DNA from: Desulfonema limicola
GTDB taxonomy: Bacteria > Desulfobacterota > Desulfobacteria > Desulfobacterales > RPRI01
Reading direction: 5' to 3'
DNA length: 43,654 nucleotides
Assembly (NCBI GenBank): GCA_020723255.1
Contig: DYJH01000007.1
Span: forward strand, 1-43,654
Shown here: positions 1 through 11,643 of the stretch, in pieces
Layout: each line of letters begins with the position of its first letter
How positions within the stretch are numbered: the first letter of the stretch is position 1
The notes under the pieces: model-generated
Database searches by the model: none
What the model was told of the DNA's origin: nothing
Seen by the model: only the letters and a program-made list of their open reading frames with translations
Translations under genes and position numbers: made by a program

Positions 1-1
1 A

Positions 2-3000
2 AAAATTCCTGTGATGATTTTTCCTCAGCTTAATGCTTTTTCACATAAATCTTTTTCTTATCATAATGAAATAACATCGGATCGTATCAGAACGCTTTAC
101 AAAGCTACAGAAAGTCAGATCCCGCCAATAATTGTTACAACACCTGGCGCATTGGCCGGAAGACTTATACCAAAAGATGAATTATTAAGTTTTTCTGAGC
201 TTATTGCAGAGGGTGAAGAAATAGAAACAGATACTTTTATATCAAAACTGGTTGAAGGAGGTTACTGTAGAACTGCAATTGTTGAAGAACCCGGAGATTA
301 TTGTATCAGAGGCGGAATTATTGATGTTTTTACGCCTCTTTATCCCGATCCTTTAAGAATTGAGCTTTATGGAGATCTTGTTGAATCTATAAGATTTTTT
401 TCAGCATCAAGCCAGAGAAGTTTAAAAGTTGTCAAAGAAGCGGTAATCCTTCCTGCAAAAGAGGCGATAGTTAAAAACAAAGATCTAAACCATATTATCA
501 GTCGAATAAGAGAACTCGCAGCAGGTCTTGATATTCAAGTTTCTAAAGTCAGAGAAATGATCGATAAATTAAAAAACGAAAGAATTTTGCCTGATATTGA
601 AAGTCCGAGCTGTCTGGTTTATTCAAAGCTTGACTCTCTATTTAACTATCTTCCCCCAAATTTCATTTTTATCCTGGATGAATCTGAAAGGCTCAAACAA
701 GTAACTGTTGAGCTTTTTGAAAAGGAATTTAACAATTATACGTGTGCATCTAACGAACAGAGATTGTGTATCGACCCTGAAAGCAAATACCTATCCTGGA
801 ACGAAATACAACGGATAATCAATGAAAAAAAGCATTATAACTTCAGGTCTGTCGGATTTTTCAGGAGTAATGAAAAAAAGCGTTATTCAATCAAATGTGA
901 TAATTTTATAAAAGTTAATGATTCCGTGGTTGAGGATCTGAAAAACCGTGTTAAAAAAGAAAACCATCTCTTGCCTCTTGTGCAATGGATTAATGATAAA
1001 AAGAACTTACGCTGTACTATTTTGATTGTTTGCAGCACCATATCACAGGCTGAAAGAATTAAATCGCTCTTATCGTCTTATGGTATTATTACGCAAATAA
1101 AAGAAGATTTTTCCGATAGGTTAAATATCAAAGGAGAAGCTTATATTTGTCTTGGGCGAATTTCTTCTGGTTTTGTTTATCTTGAAGAGTCATTGGCAAT
1201 AATAACAGAAGATGAAATTTTTGGTGCAAAGCATCATGTGCAAAAGCAATTTTCGAAGAAATCGGCGTCTACTGTTCTTGCTTTTGAAGATTTAAAAAAA
1301 GGAGATCTTGTAGTTCATGATGATCATGGAATAGGAAAATACGAGGGCATTGTAAAACTTAAGATAGAAGGTTTCATAAATGATTTTCTCCTTATAATAT
1401 ATAAAGATGATGACAGGCTTTATCTTCCGGTCGATAAGATGAACATTGTTTATAAATACATGGGAGTTGACGGAATTGTGCCGGTTCTTGATAAAATGGG
1501 CGGAAAATCATGGGATAGACTTAAAGAGCGTGTTAAAAAATCCGCTGAGAAAATTGCCGGCGAACTTCTTAAATTATACGCAACGAGAGAAGTCAGCGCC
1601 GGGTATGCATTTAATAAACCGGACAGCTATTTTAAAGATTTCGAAGCCGGATTCACCTATGAAGAAACGCCTGATCAGCTTCGGGCAATTGATGATGTTT
1701 TGGGTGACATGGAAAACAAAACTCCCATGGACAGGTTGGTATGCGGTGATGTAGGATATGGTAAAACCGAAGTGGCTCTGAGAGCATCTTTTCTTGCAAT
1801 TAACAGCGGTAAACAGGTAGCGGTACTTGTTCCTACAACAGTTCTTGCGGAACAGCATTTTATAACTTTTTCTGCACGATTTGATAAATACCCGGTTAAA
1901 ATTGAATGTCTCAGCAGATTTAGGGCTATAAAGGAACAGAAGAGAATAATATCCGAACTATCATCAGGAAAAGTAGACGTTGTTATCGGGACTCACAGGC
2001 TTTTACAAAAAGACGTTGTTTTTAAGGACCTCGGTCTTATTGTGCTTGACGAAGAGCATCGGTTTGGCGTCAAGCACAAGGAAAAGCTTAAAAAATTAAG
2101 GACCAATGTAGATGTGCTGGCATTGACTGCAACTCCGATTCCAAGAACATTGCATATGTCTTTAACAGGAATACGAGATATCAGTGTTATTTCGACACCG
2201 CCTGAACATCGCAGGTCTATAATAACTTATGTTACCGAATTCGATGAAGCCCTTGTTGCTGAAGCGGTTAGAAAAGAACTTGGCAGAAAAGGCCAGATAT
2301 ATTTTGTTCATAACAATATTTTTTCTATAGAAAAAATCGCAAGAAAATTACAATTGCTTATCCCCGAAGTAAAAATTGGCATTGCACACGGCAGGCTGGG
2401 TGAGGATGATCTTGAAAATGTTATGTATAAATTTGTAAATAAAGAAATAGATATGCTTGTTTGCACAACAATTATTGAGTCCGGCCTCGATATACCTTCG
2501 GCTAATACAATAATTGTAAACAGAGCCGATAAATTCGGACTGGCGCAAATATACCAATTACGTGGCAGAGTGGGACGGTCTGATGAACAGGCTTATGCTT
2601 ATCTTTTTATTCCGAAAGACAGTATCCTTGGAAAAGATGCTCAGAAACGGTTAAAAGTGTTGATGGAACACAGTGATCTTGGTTCAGGGTTTCAGATAGC
2701 AATGAACGACTTAAGAATAAGGGGAGGGGGTACAATATTGGGTGCTTCCCACTCAGGGCATATTGCAGCTGTGGGTTATGAAATGTTTCTAAAGCTCATG
2801 GAAGAAGCAGTATGCGAGCTTAAGGGAGAACCTGTAAAAGAAACAATAGAACCAGAAATAAATGTTTCCATATCAGCTTATTTTCCTGAATCATATGTGC
2901 CTGATATTGATCAAAGACTTGCAGCATACCGCCGTCTATCAAAAATGACGGAGATTTACGAAATCTCAGATTTTAAAGCCGAACTGGCGGACAGATTCGG

Positions 3001-3298
3001 GCCTCTGCCTGAGGAGGCTTCCAATCTGTTGCTCAAAATCATGCTTAGGATATTATCGCAAAAATCAGGTATTAAACGCCTAACTTTAAAAGACCGCCAG
3101 CTTTTGCTGTATTTTGAACAGCAACAAAACATAAATAATCTATCGGAACTTATTAATATGGTTATTATAAATAAAGACCGGTTTGAATTTACCCCCGATC
3201 ATATTTTTAAAGTAAAATTGCCTAAATATAGTTTTATCAGGCAAATAGGTGAAGTTAAAAACATCTTGAAAGAAATTGCACAACGTGTTAGCGGTTAA
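2..3298 (+). CDS. mfd: Transcription-repair coupling factor Mfd (5' partial)
   Basis: Mfd removes RNA polymerase stalled at DNA lesions and recruits UvrA for nucleotide excision repair. The frame is open to the left edge without a stop. Alignment of the first residues with the part of Mfd just before its UvrB-like domain suggests that some tens of N-terminal residues lie outside the window, so the GTG at 11 is probably not the start. Numbering from 11, a UvrB-homology region covers the first 200 or so residues. A CarD-like RNA-polymerase-interaction domain starts near residue 425 (KKGDLVVHDDHGIGKYEG). The superfamily-2 translocase follows, with Walker A GDVGYGKTE near 577, the DEEH box near 680 and motif VI LRGRVGRS. 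A C-terminal TRCF domain ends the protein. The length fits a roughly 1,150-residue family. The foldase gene follows after 83 bp that include a palindrome. Confidence 0.97.
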   Translation, partial: KIPVMIFPQLNAFSHKSFSYHNEITSDRIRTLYKATESQIPPIIVTTPGALAGRLIPKDELLSFSELIAEGEEIETDTFISKLVEGGYCRTAIVEEPGDYCIRGGIIDVFTPLYPDPLRIELYGDLVESIRFFSASSQRSLKVVKEAVILPAKEAIVKNKDLNHIISRIRELAAGLDIQVSKVREMIDKLKNERILPDIESPSCLVYSKLDSLFNYLPPNFIFILDESERLKQVTVELFEKEFNNYTCASNEQRLCIDPESKYLSWNEIQRIINEKKHYNFRSVGFFRSNEKKRYSIKCDNFIKVNDSVVEDLKNRVKKENHLLPLVQWINDKKNLRCTILIVCSTISQAERIKSLLSSYGIITQIKEDFSDRLNIKGEAYICLGRISSGFVYLEESLAIITEDEIFGAKHHVQKQFSKKSASTVLAFEDLKKGDLVVHDDHGIGKYEGIVKLKIEGFINDFLLIIYKDDDRLYLPVDKMNIVYKYMGVDGIVPVLDKMGGKSWDRLKERVKKSAEKIAGELLKLYATREVSAGYAFNKPDSYFKDFEAGFTYEETPDQLRAIDDVLGDMENKTPMDRLVCGDVGYGKTEVALRASFLAINSGKQVAVLVPTTVLAEQHFITFSARFDKYPVKIECLSRFRAIKEQKRIISELSSGKVDVVIGTHRLLQKDVVFKDLGLIVLDEEHRFGVKHKEKLKKLRTNVDVLALTATPIPRTLHMSLTGIRDISVISTPPEHRRSIITYVTEFDEALVAEAVRKELGRKGQIYFVHNNIFSIEKIARKLQLLIPEVKIGIAHGRLGEDDLENVMYKFVNKEIDMLVCTTIIESGLDIPSANTIIVNRADKFGLAQIYQLRGRVGRSDEQAYAYLFIPKDSILGKDAQKRLKVLMEHSDLGSGFQIAMNDLRIRGGGTILGASHSGHIAAVGYEMFLKLMEEAVCELKGEPVKETIEPEINVSISAYFPESYVPDIDQRLAAYRRLSKMTEIYEISDFKAELADRFGPLPEEASNLLLKIMLRILSQKSGIKRLTLKDRQLLLYFEQQQNINNLSELINMVIINKDRFEFTPDHIFKVKLPKYSFIRQIGEVKNILKEIAQRVSG

Positions 3299-3304
3299 CT
3301 CTTC

Positions 3305-3326
3305 AGTCCATCAATATTGATGGACT
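3305..3326. repeat. 22-bp perfect palindrome, possible dispersed intergenic repeat
   Basis: AGTCCATCAATATTGATGGACT reads the same on both strands. It is followed directly by CGTAAAAAGTCC, so the last AGTCC again echoes the arm. It lies between mfd and the foldase gene. There is no U-run after it, so it is a poor intrinsic terminator. A related, degraded string (GTAAAAAGTTCATCAATTG) occurs at 34966-34984. The element may belong to a palindromic intergenic repeat family, but with two unequal copies in the window this is only suggestive. Confidence 0.5.
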
Positions 3327-3381
3327 CGTAAAAAGTCCGTCTTAACCTAATAAAACCAAAGTATTTGGCGATCGGATATTT

Positions 3382-4380
3382 ATGAAAAGCAAACTTGATA
3401 CATATACAAACAATATAGCTATAATTTTTGTTATGATAATAATTCAAGGTGGTTTTATCTACCAAGGATTATGCAGAGCCGAATTGGTGGACAGGGTTGT
3501 AGCTGTAGTCAACAATGATATTATTACACTTAACGACATAACAGAAGCCACCAAAATTTACATTGAAAAAATCAAATCACTCGGTTTTAGTCCGGAAGAA
3601 GAGCGTGAAATGCTTTTTAAAATGCGTGAGGATATGCTGGATCAGCTTATTAACCAAAAGCTTACCGATCAGGAGATTAAAAAGTATGGGCTTTCCGTAA
3701 CTGACAAAGATGTCGATAATGCTATTGAGCGAATAAAAGAGGCTAGGTATTTTACTGACGAAGATCTAAGAAATATGGTAACTAAAGATGGCATGAGTTT
3801 TGACGAATTCCGCAAGGCAATTAAAGAAAATATTCTCAGATCGAAAATACTTGATATGGAAGTTAAATCAAAGATTGTAATAACAAAAGATGACATGAAA
3901 GGATATTATGAAAGTCATAAGAATGATTATAAGGAACGGAAAAAATATCATCTTTTCAATATAATAAAAAAATTGGATGCAAACGCTTACGAGAATGATA
4001 AAAACGAAGCTATGTCTGCAATGGAAAAAATTTATGCTAAACTAAAGGAAGGGCAGCCATTTGAAGAAGTCAGCAAGGATTATGCGGAGTCATCCGGCAT
4101 AGAGAGCGCTGATTTGGGAACATTCAAACTGGATGAATTATCACAACAAATACAGGATGCAATAAAAAATCTTAAACAAAAAGAATTTACCGGAATAATT
4201 GAAACTGATTTTGGTTGCCAGATAATCTATTTGAAAGATATCGAAACTAAGCCCGGCAAATCGCTTGATGAAGCTTCTGCTGAAATACAAGAGGCACTGT
4301 TTAATGATATAACCAACAAAAGATTTAAAGAATGGATAGAGCAACTGAGGAAAAATTCTTATATTAAGATTATCAAATAA
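3382..4380 (+). CDS. SurA-type peptidyl-prolyl cis-trans isomerase, periplasmic foldase
   Basis: This is a secreted chaperone/isomerase that would help fold outer-membrane and periplasmic proteins. Residues 1-33 look like a signal sequence, with a hydrophobic run around IAIIFVMIIIQGG followed by a small-residue region. The SurA N-terminal domain follows, with its typical opening VDRVVAVVNNDIITLNDI at about residues 36-53, and runs to about 165 as helices. A single parvulin (rotamase) domain spans roughly 185-290 and includes FEEVSKDYAES, ADLGTF and a closing FGCQIIYLKDI. At 332 residues with one parvulin domain it is shorter than E. coli SurA, which has two. It could equally be named a PpiC/PrsA-like protein. 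Strand and order suggest transcription with mfd and recO. Confidence 0.9.
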   Translation: MKSKLDTYTNNIAIIFVMIIIQGGFIYQGLCRAELVDRVVAVVNNDIITLNDITEATKIYIEKIKSLGFSPEEEREMLFKMREDMLDQLINQKLTDQEIKKYGLSVTDKDVDNAIERIKEARYFTDEDLRNMVTKDGMSFDEFRKAIKENILRSKILDMEVKSKIVITKDDMKGYYESHKNDYKERKKYHLFNIIKKLDANAYENDKNEAMSAMEKIYAKLKEGQPFEEVSKDYAESSGIESADLGTFKLDELSQQIQDAIKNLKQKEFTGIIETDFGCQIIYLKDIETKPGKSLDEASAEIQEALFNDITNKRFKEWIEQLRKNSYIKIIK

Positions 4381-4444
4381 TAATATATCATTAAACTGAG
4401 CAAACATATCTCAATCTTTTGAACCTTATCGGGGTATAACATAG

Positions 4445-5218
4445 ATGCCAAATTACACAATGCCTGCAATAGTTCTTAGGCGTGTAGATTTTGGGGACTA
4501 TGATTTAATATTGACTTTATTCACATTGAATAAGGGCAAAATATCCGCTATTGCAAAGTCTGCGAAAAAGAGTGCAAAGCGTTTCGGCGGAATTCTTGAA
4601 TTATTCTCGGTCATCCAGATTGTGTGCAGTCCCACTAAAGACAAAGAGCTTATGTTATTGCAGGAGGCATCCCTTATTAATTCATTTTCCGGCATAAGAG
4701 GAGATTTAAAAAAAACCGCATATGCGGGTTATTTTTCTGAAATGATAATAGTATGGTCGGAAGTAGGGTCAGAGCAGGATAATATTTACCACCTGTTATA
4801 CTATATACTCGAACAAGTGGATAAAAGCCAAATACCTGAAGAAATATTAAGCATTATTTTCCAGATGAGGTTTGTCGCTATAGCCGGCATTAGTCCTGAT
4901 TTGTCCGTATGCATGATATGCCGCACCGGGATAGACAGCATAAAAGAAGATCGCGTCACTTTTGACTTTTCAAAGGGAAGAATTATATGCCCAAAATGTG
5001 CATATGCATCTGCAAACAGGCTGTTTCTTTCCAAAGGCACAATTAAAAGGCTTGGCTGGATAGAAAGCGGTGATTTATCCAAGGCTCTAAAAATACGATT
5101 TACTTCTTTGGCGGTAAAAGAAAGCCTGGATTTTGTTGAATCATACACAACTTACCATCTTGGTAAAGAGTTGCAAAGCCTTAAATTTTTAAAACAGATC
5201 AGGAAGAAAGATGCATAA
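4445..5218 (+). CDS. recO: DNA repair protein RecO
   Basis: RecO loads RecA onto SSB-coated single-stranded DNA together with RecR in the RecF recombination pathway. At 257 residues it has normal length. The N-terminal OB fold is recognisable from AIVLRRVDFGDYDLILTLFT and the following GKISAIAKSAKKSAKRFGG. A helical core follows. Near residues 156-182 there is a zinc-binding pattern CMIC...CPKC. The ATG at 4445 has a G-rich stretch (ggggt) about ten bases upstream. Its last 8 bases overlap the start of the GHMP kinase gene, which implies translational coupling. Confidence 0.93.
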   Translation: MPNYTMPAIVLRRVDFGDYDLILTLFTLNKGKISAIAKSAKKSAKRFGGILELFSVIQIVCSPTKDKELMLLQEASLINSFSGIRGDLKKTAYAGYFSEMIIVWSEVGSEQDNIYHLLYYILEQVDKSQIPEEILSIIFQMRFVAIAGISPDLSVCMICRTGIDSIKEDRVTFDFSKGRIICPKCAYASANRLFLSKGTIKRLGWIESGDLSKALKIRFTSLAVKESLDFVESYTTYHLGKELQSLKFLKQIRKKDA

Positions 5219-6263
5219 TACTAATAAATTGTTAGAATCAGGATATCCTGAAGCGTCAGCCCCCTGCCGTATTGATATGGGCGGAACTTTGGATATAAGC
5301 ACGTTTTATTATCCCCTGATGTATCTTAAGCCATGCACATTTAATATTGCTGTTAATTTAAGAACCAGAGTTTATGTTCTTCCGTTTGATAAAGGAAAGG
5401 TCAAAGTCTCTTCACGGGGCTTCAAAAGCGCTGCATTTTCCATTGAAAAATCGCCTTTTAACCATCCTCTTGGACTGATGTTTGCTGTTGCATCATTTTT
5501 CAGAGCAGATGGTGTACATATTATAATTGATTCATCATCTCCTCCGAGAAGTGCTTTGGGCGGATCTTCTGCCGCTGCGGTAGCTCTTATAGCGGCATTT
5601 TCAAAATTATATGAACAAACAGGCAAGAAACCCATGTCCAGGCAGCAAATCGTTCTCCTTGCGCATGCAATCGAACAAAGCGTTGCAGGTGTGCCATGCG
5701 GTTTGCAGGATCAGCTTGCAGCAGCTTTTGGGGGAGTTAATGCATGGTGCTGGAAGCGCCGATTAGATGGGGTTCCATATACAAAGAGAACCATATTGAA
5801 AAAGGATTTTTTTGCAGATTTCAAAAAGAATCTGCTTCTTGCATATTGCGGTATTCCGCATGAATCAAAAAATATTAACAGCATATGGGTTAGTCAGTTT
5901 GTTTCCGGTAAACACCGTGATCTATGGAGTGAGATAGTTGCCTGCACAAATAATTTTGTTGACGCCTTATCAAGCCGGAATTTTCATGAAGCCGCTTTAT
6001 TTATGAATAAAGAAACTGAAATAAGAAAAAAAATGACACCGGGTGTTTTAGATGATATAGGACGTAAGCTTGTAAAAGCGGCTGTATATAATAACTGTGG
6101 GGCAAGGTTTACCGGGGCAGGAGGCGGAGGCTGCATTTGGGCTATAGGAGAGGTTTCGGACATTGAAAAATTAAAGACCAAATGGGAGTCCGTTCTTTCA
6201 CAAAAAAAAGAAGCCTGCCTGCTTAATATCGAGCCGGATCCTGAAGGTTTGATTATAAAGTAA
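5211..6263 (+). CDS. GHMP-family sugar kinase (galactokinase/heptose kinase-like)
   Basis: This is a small-molecule kinase of the GHMP superfamily (galactokinase, homoserine, mevalonate and phosphomevalonate kinases). All three family motifs are visible: an N-terminal PCRIDMGGTLDIS near residue 18, the glycine/serine-rich ATP loop PPRSALGGSSAAAVAL near 112, and the C-terminal FTGAGGGGCIWA near 300. AGVPCGLQDQLAAAFGG near 162 resembles the substrate and catalytic region of galactokinase- and heptose-7-phosphate-kinase-like members. The substrate cannot be fixed from sequence; a sugar or heptose phosphate for cell-envelope glycan is a reasonable guess. The gene starts inside recO (8-bp overlap) and ends 15 bp before glyQ, so it sits within an otherwise informational operon. 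Confidence 0.87.
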   Translation: MHNTNKLLESGYPEASAPCRIDMGGTLDISTFYYPLMYLKPCTFNIAVNLRTRVYVLPFDKGKVKVSSRGFKSAAFSIEKSPFNHPLGLMFAVASFFRADGVHIIIDSSSPPRSALGGSSAAAVALIAAFSKLYEQTGKKPMSRQQIVLLAHAIEQSVAGVPCGLQDQLAAAFGGVNAWCWKRRLDGVPYTKRTILKKDFFADFKKNLLLAYCGIPHESKNINSIWVSQFVSGKHRDLWSEIVACTNNFVDALSSRNFHEAALFMNKETEIRKKMTPGVLDDIGRKLVKAAVYNNCGARFTGAGGGGCIWAIGEVSDIEKLKTKWESVLSQKKEACLLNIEPDPEGLIIK

Positions 6264-6278
6264 TAAGAGGTATGGAAA

Positions 6279-7151
6279 ATGAATTTTCAAGATGTGATCC
6301 TGACGTTGCATAAATACTGGTCACGCAAGGGATGTGTGCTTATACAATCATATGATATGGAAGTCGGCGCCGGCACTTTTCATCCTGCCACGTTAATGAA
6401 GGCTTTGGGGCCTGAGCCATGGAATGCGGCTTATGTTCAGCCGTCAAGGCGCCCAACGGACGGTCGGTACGGGGAAAATCCAAACAGACTTCAGCATTAC
6501 TACCAGTATCAGGTAATACTCAAGCCGTCTCCTGCTGATGTTCAGCAGCAATATCTGATGAGTTTAAAAGCCCTTGGGATAATCCCTCTCGATCATGACA
6601 TAAGATTTGTTGAAGACGACTGGGAATCCCCTACTCTTGGAGCTTCAGGCCTTGGGTGGGAAGTGTGGCTGGATGGGATGGAAATAACACAGTTTACATA
6701 TTTTCAGATAGCAGGAAGCATAGATCTTCATCCGGTATCTGTTGAGATTACATATGGACTTGAAAGAATAGCAATGTATCTGCAAGGTGTTGATAATGTG
6801 TATAATCTTAAATGGAATGAATCTATTGCTTACGGAGATATCTATCATCGCCAGGAGGTAGAACAGTCAACCTATAATTTCGAAAAAGCCGACATTAATT
6901 TTCTGCAAAATCTTTTTGAAAAATATGAAGCAGAGTCTTTAAGAATAATTAAAGAATCGCTCGTATTTCCTGCCTACGAGTACTGTCTGAAATGCTCGCA
7001 TACCTTTAACCTTCTTGACGCCCGCGGTGCAATCAGTGTCACCGAAAGAACCGGTTATATAGCAAGGATCAGAAATCTTGCGAGGGCATGTGCGGAAGAG
7101 TATTTGAATCAGAGAAAATCCATGGGCTTCCCTCTGCTTCAAAAGAGTTGA
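6279..7151 (+). CDS. glyQ: Glycine--tRNA ligase alpha subunit
   Basis: This is the catalytic alpha subunit of the bacterial alpha2beta2 glycyl-tRNA synthetase, which activates glycine with ATP and charges tRNA-Gly with the beta subunit. The 290-residue length is typical. Hallmark stretches are [20 protein letters not shown] near residue 14, [19 protein letters not shown] near 50, [20 protein letters not shown] near 110, and [18 protein letters not shown] near 150. A purine-rich ribosome-binding site (aagaggtatggaaa) precedes the ATG. The beta-subunit gene follows 69 bp downstream on the same strand. Confidence 0.98.
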   Translation: MNFQDVILTLHKYWSRKGCVLIQSYDMEVGAGTFHPATLMKALGPEPWNAAYVQPSRRPTDGRYGENPNRLQHYYQYQVILKPSPADVQQQYLMSLKALGIIPLDHDIRFVEDDWESPTLGASGLGWEVWLDGMEITQFTYFQIAGSIDLHPVSVEITYGLERIAMYLQGVDNVYNLKWNESIAYGDIYHRQEVEQSTYNFEKADINFLQNLFEKYEAESLRIIKESLVFPAYEYCLKCSHTFNLLDARGAISVTERTGYIARIRNLARACAEEYLNQRKSMGFPLLQKS

Positions 7152-7220
7152 TTGTGCATAATAATTTATGGACTCTTAATCAGTCCTGCATATTTATAGT
7201 TTTTGAATACCGAGGTAAAA

Positions 7221-9302
7221 ATGGAAACTCTATTACTTGAAATCGGAATGGAAGAAATTCCTGCCAGCTATATCAAACCGGCATTGAGCGCGCTTTCTGA
7301 TATTCTTACGCAAAGGCTGACCGAGGAAAGAATAAAGCATGGGAATTCAGAAACATTCGGAACACCAAGGAGACTTTCAATATGTGTTTATGATGTTTCT
7401 GCAAAGCAGGATTCTCTTACTACCGAGATTATCGGGCCGCCGGAAAAAATAGGGCTCGACGGCAACGGACATCTGACTATGGCCGGGAAAAAATTTGCTG
7501 AAAAAATGTGTATCAGTTCAAAATCCGTTAATGTCAAACAAACTGAAAAGGGATCTTATCTTTATGCGGTCAAAACAGAATCCGGCATAGAGAGCAAAGC
7601 CGTCTTAAAAAGAATGCTTCCACAGGTTATTTCTGAAATTCCTTTTCCAAAAGTCATGAAATGGGCAGATCTTGATATCAGATTTGCAAGACCAATCCAG
7701 TCTGTTGTTGCTCTTTTAGGAAGGCAACTTATTTCTTTCAGGCATGGCAATATAAAGAGCTCAAGAAATACTTTCGGCCATAGGTTTTTATCACCAGGTA
7801 AAATAAGCATAAATCACCCTGGTGAATATATTGAAAAGCTGAAAGGAGCTTTCGTAATTGCAGATATTGATGAAAGAAGAAACAATATCAAAGAGAATAT
7901 CGAAGAGATTGCAGCAAAACTTGACGGTAAAGTGCTGCACGACGATGAACTTGTGGATATCGTAACTAACCTTGTCGAATATCCGGTGCCGGTTGCCGGA
8001 AATTTTAACAGATCTTATCTTGAAGTTCCCGATGAGGTCCTTATAAATTCAATGCGCGAACATCAGAAGTATTTTGCGATAGTTGATGCCAACAACAGGC
8101 TGTTGCCAAATTTTATCGCTGTTAATAATACGAAGGCTCAAAATATGCAGGCAGTTATAAAAGGCCACGAAAGAGTTTTAAAAGCCCGCCTTGAAGATGC
8201 AAGGTTTTTTTACAAAAGCGACATGAATATTTCTCCTGATGAATGGGTGGAAAAACTTAAGGGAGTACTTTTTCAGGCAAAGCTTGGCACTATGTACGAT
8301 AAAACTCAACGCATTGAAAAATTGGTTGGATACCTTGCTGATGAAACAACTGTTGATTCTGAAACCAAAAAACAGGCCCTGAGGGCTGGAAGACTGTGCA
8401 AAGCAGATCTTGTCAGCCATATAGTGGGAGAGTTTCCGAAGCTTCAGGGTATTATGGGAAGAATATATGCTGCAAATGCCGGGGAAGAAAGAAATGTTGC
8501 TCTTGCCGTTGAAGAGCATTACAGACCGGCATATTCAGGCGGAGAACTTCCTGAAACTACAATTGGCGCGATAGTTGGGATAGCTGATAAGATAGATTCT
8601 ATTTGCGGCTGCTTTTCAGCAGGACTTATACCCACGGGTGCTTCGGATCCTTACGCACTGCGAAGGCAGGGAATCGGCATAATTCAGATAATGCTTGATA
8701 AAGGGTTTTCTTTTTCATTAAGAAACCTGATTGACAAAAGCCTCGCACTTTTTGAAATCAAAGATGCTGTAAAAGCAAGCGGCGCAGCAGATAATGTTTA
8801 CAGTTTTTTGCTAGGCCGTATTTCTCATCTTCTTGCAGAAGACGGCTATTCAAAAAATGTGGTCTCGGCAATTATAAGTATTTCCATAAACCATGTGCCT
8901 GATGTCTGGCAAAGAGCAAGGGCGCTTGAAAAACTGAAAGCAGCTCCCGACTTTGAACAGCTTGCAATAACATTTAAACGGGTAGTTAATATTATTAAAA
9001 AATCAGCTCCTGAAAGCGCCGCCTTCAAAACCGATGTCAATGAGAAATTGTTTGAAAAAGAGTGCGAGCCGGCTTTGTTTGCAGCGTATAAAAATATAAA
9101 AATGCGGGTATCGGAAAATCTTGAAAAGGGAGCCTATGAACAGGCCATGCTTGATATTGCGTCTCTTAAGAGTCCGGTTGACGGTTTTTTTGACGGGGTT
9201 TTGGTAATGTCTGAAGATGAAAATATCCGCAACAACCGGTTGGCCATGCTAAGATCTATTTCCGACCTTTTTGCATTATTTGCGGATTTTTCAAGACTGT
9301 GA
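7221..9302 (+). CDS. glyS: Glycine--tRNA ligase beta subunit
   Basis: This is the beta subunit of the alpha2beta2 glycyl-tRNA synthetase and carries the tRNA-binding parts. The start is placed at ATG 7221, because GAGG at 7212-7215 is correctly spaced and the protein then opens METLLLEIGMEEIPASYI, as in the family. An in-frame TTG at 7203 would add six residues and has no ribosome-binding site. Recognisable parts include GTPRRLSI and GPP near the N-terminus, FPKVMKW near 140, SMREHQKYF near 275, and the HD-like core LCKADLVSHIVGEFPKLQGI near 392. A C-terminal DALR-like anticodon-binding domain ends the protein. The length of 693 residues is normal. The next small gene begins 25 bp downstream. 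Confidence 0.97.
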   Translation: METLLLEIGMEEIPASYIKPALSALSDILTQRLTEERIKHGNSETFGTPRRLSICVYDVSAKQDSLTTEIIGPPEKIGLDGNGHLTMAGKKFAEKMCISSKSVNVKQTEKGSYLYAVKTESGIESKAVLKRMLPQVISEIPFPKVMKWADLDIRFARPIQSVVALLGRQLISFRHGNIKSSRNTFGHRFLSPGKISINHPGEYIEKLKGAFVIADIDERRNNIKENIEEIAAKLDGKVLHDDELVDIVTNLVEYPVPVAGNFNRSYLEVPDEVLINSMREHQKYFAIVDANNRLLPNFIAVNNTKAQNMQAVIKGHERVLKARLEDARFFYKSDMNISPDEWVEKLKGVLFQAKLGTMYDKTQRIEKLVGYLADETTVDSETKKQALRAGRLCKADLVSHIVGEFPKLQGIMGRIYAANAGEERNVALAVEEHYRPAYSGGELPETTIGAIVGIADKIDSICGCFSAGLIPTGASDPYALRRQGIGIIQIMLDKGFSFSLRNLIDKSLALFEIKDAVKASGAADNVYSFLLGRISHLLAEDGYSKNVVSAIISISINHVPDVWQRARALEKLKAAPDFEQLAITFKRVVNIIKKSAPESAAFKTDVNEKLFEKECEPALFAAYKNIKMRVSENLEKGAYEQAMLDIASLKSPVDGFFDGVLVMSEDENIRNNRLAMLRSISDLFALFADFSRL

Positions 9303-9327
9303 AAACTTAAAACAAACGGAGGATAAT

Positions 9328-9579
9328 ATGCCTTTTGATCCTGATATGGACAAAATTTTAAAGCAGTGGAAGTGCGAGGAAACAGGTCTTGTTGTTTCCA
9401 TAAATCGTTATGGAGACGGCGAAGCAAAGCTCCAGATAGGCCCGAGAGTGTTTACAAGAAAAGACGGAAACGAAAGCCAGCGCAAGGCGGGTCGTCTTAC
9501 AATTGAAGATCTTATGTGGTTTTATGAAATTATTGATGAAGTAAAAGATGAGCTCTCTAATCTTGCCGGTCCTAAATGA
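9328..9579 (+). CDS. Small protein of unknown function (83 aa), possible PC4-like fold
   Basis: This gene has a strong ribosome-binding site (GGAGG at 9318-9322, five bases before ATG 9328). It sits tightly between glyS and ligA, which supports it being real. The open frame also extends upstream to 9271, but that part overlaps glyS and lacks a ribosome-binding site. The protein is soluble, without signal peptide or membrane segment. The visible pattern is a beta-rich middle (GLVVSINRYGDGEAKLQIGP) followed by RKAGRLTIEDLMWFYEIIDE. A short strand region followed by a LT-x-E-D-L helix resembles the PC4/YdbC single-stranded nucleic-acid-binding fold, but this rests on pattern only. No functional name can be given. 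Confidence 0.8.
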   Translation: MPFDPDMDKILKQWKCEETGLVVSINRYGDGEAKLQIGPRVFTRKDGNESQRKAGRLTIEDLMWFYEIIDEVKDELSNLAGPK

Positions 9580-9593
9580 CGGGCTTGATCTGA

Positions 9594-11633
<2,040 letters not shown>

Positions 11634-11643
11634 TAGCGAGCGC

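Noticed and set aside
7160-7190. TATGGACTC...AGTCC resembling the 3305 palindrome
   Set aside because: Only partial similarity and no palindrome; cannot be distinguished from chance.
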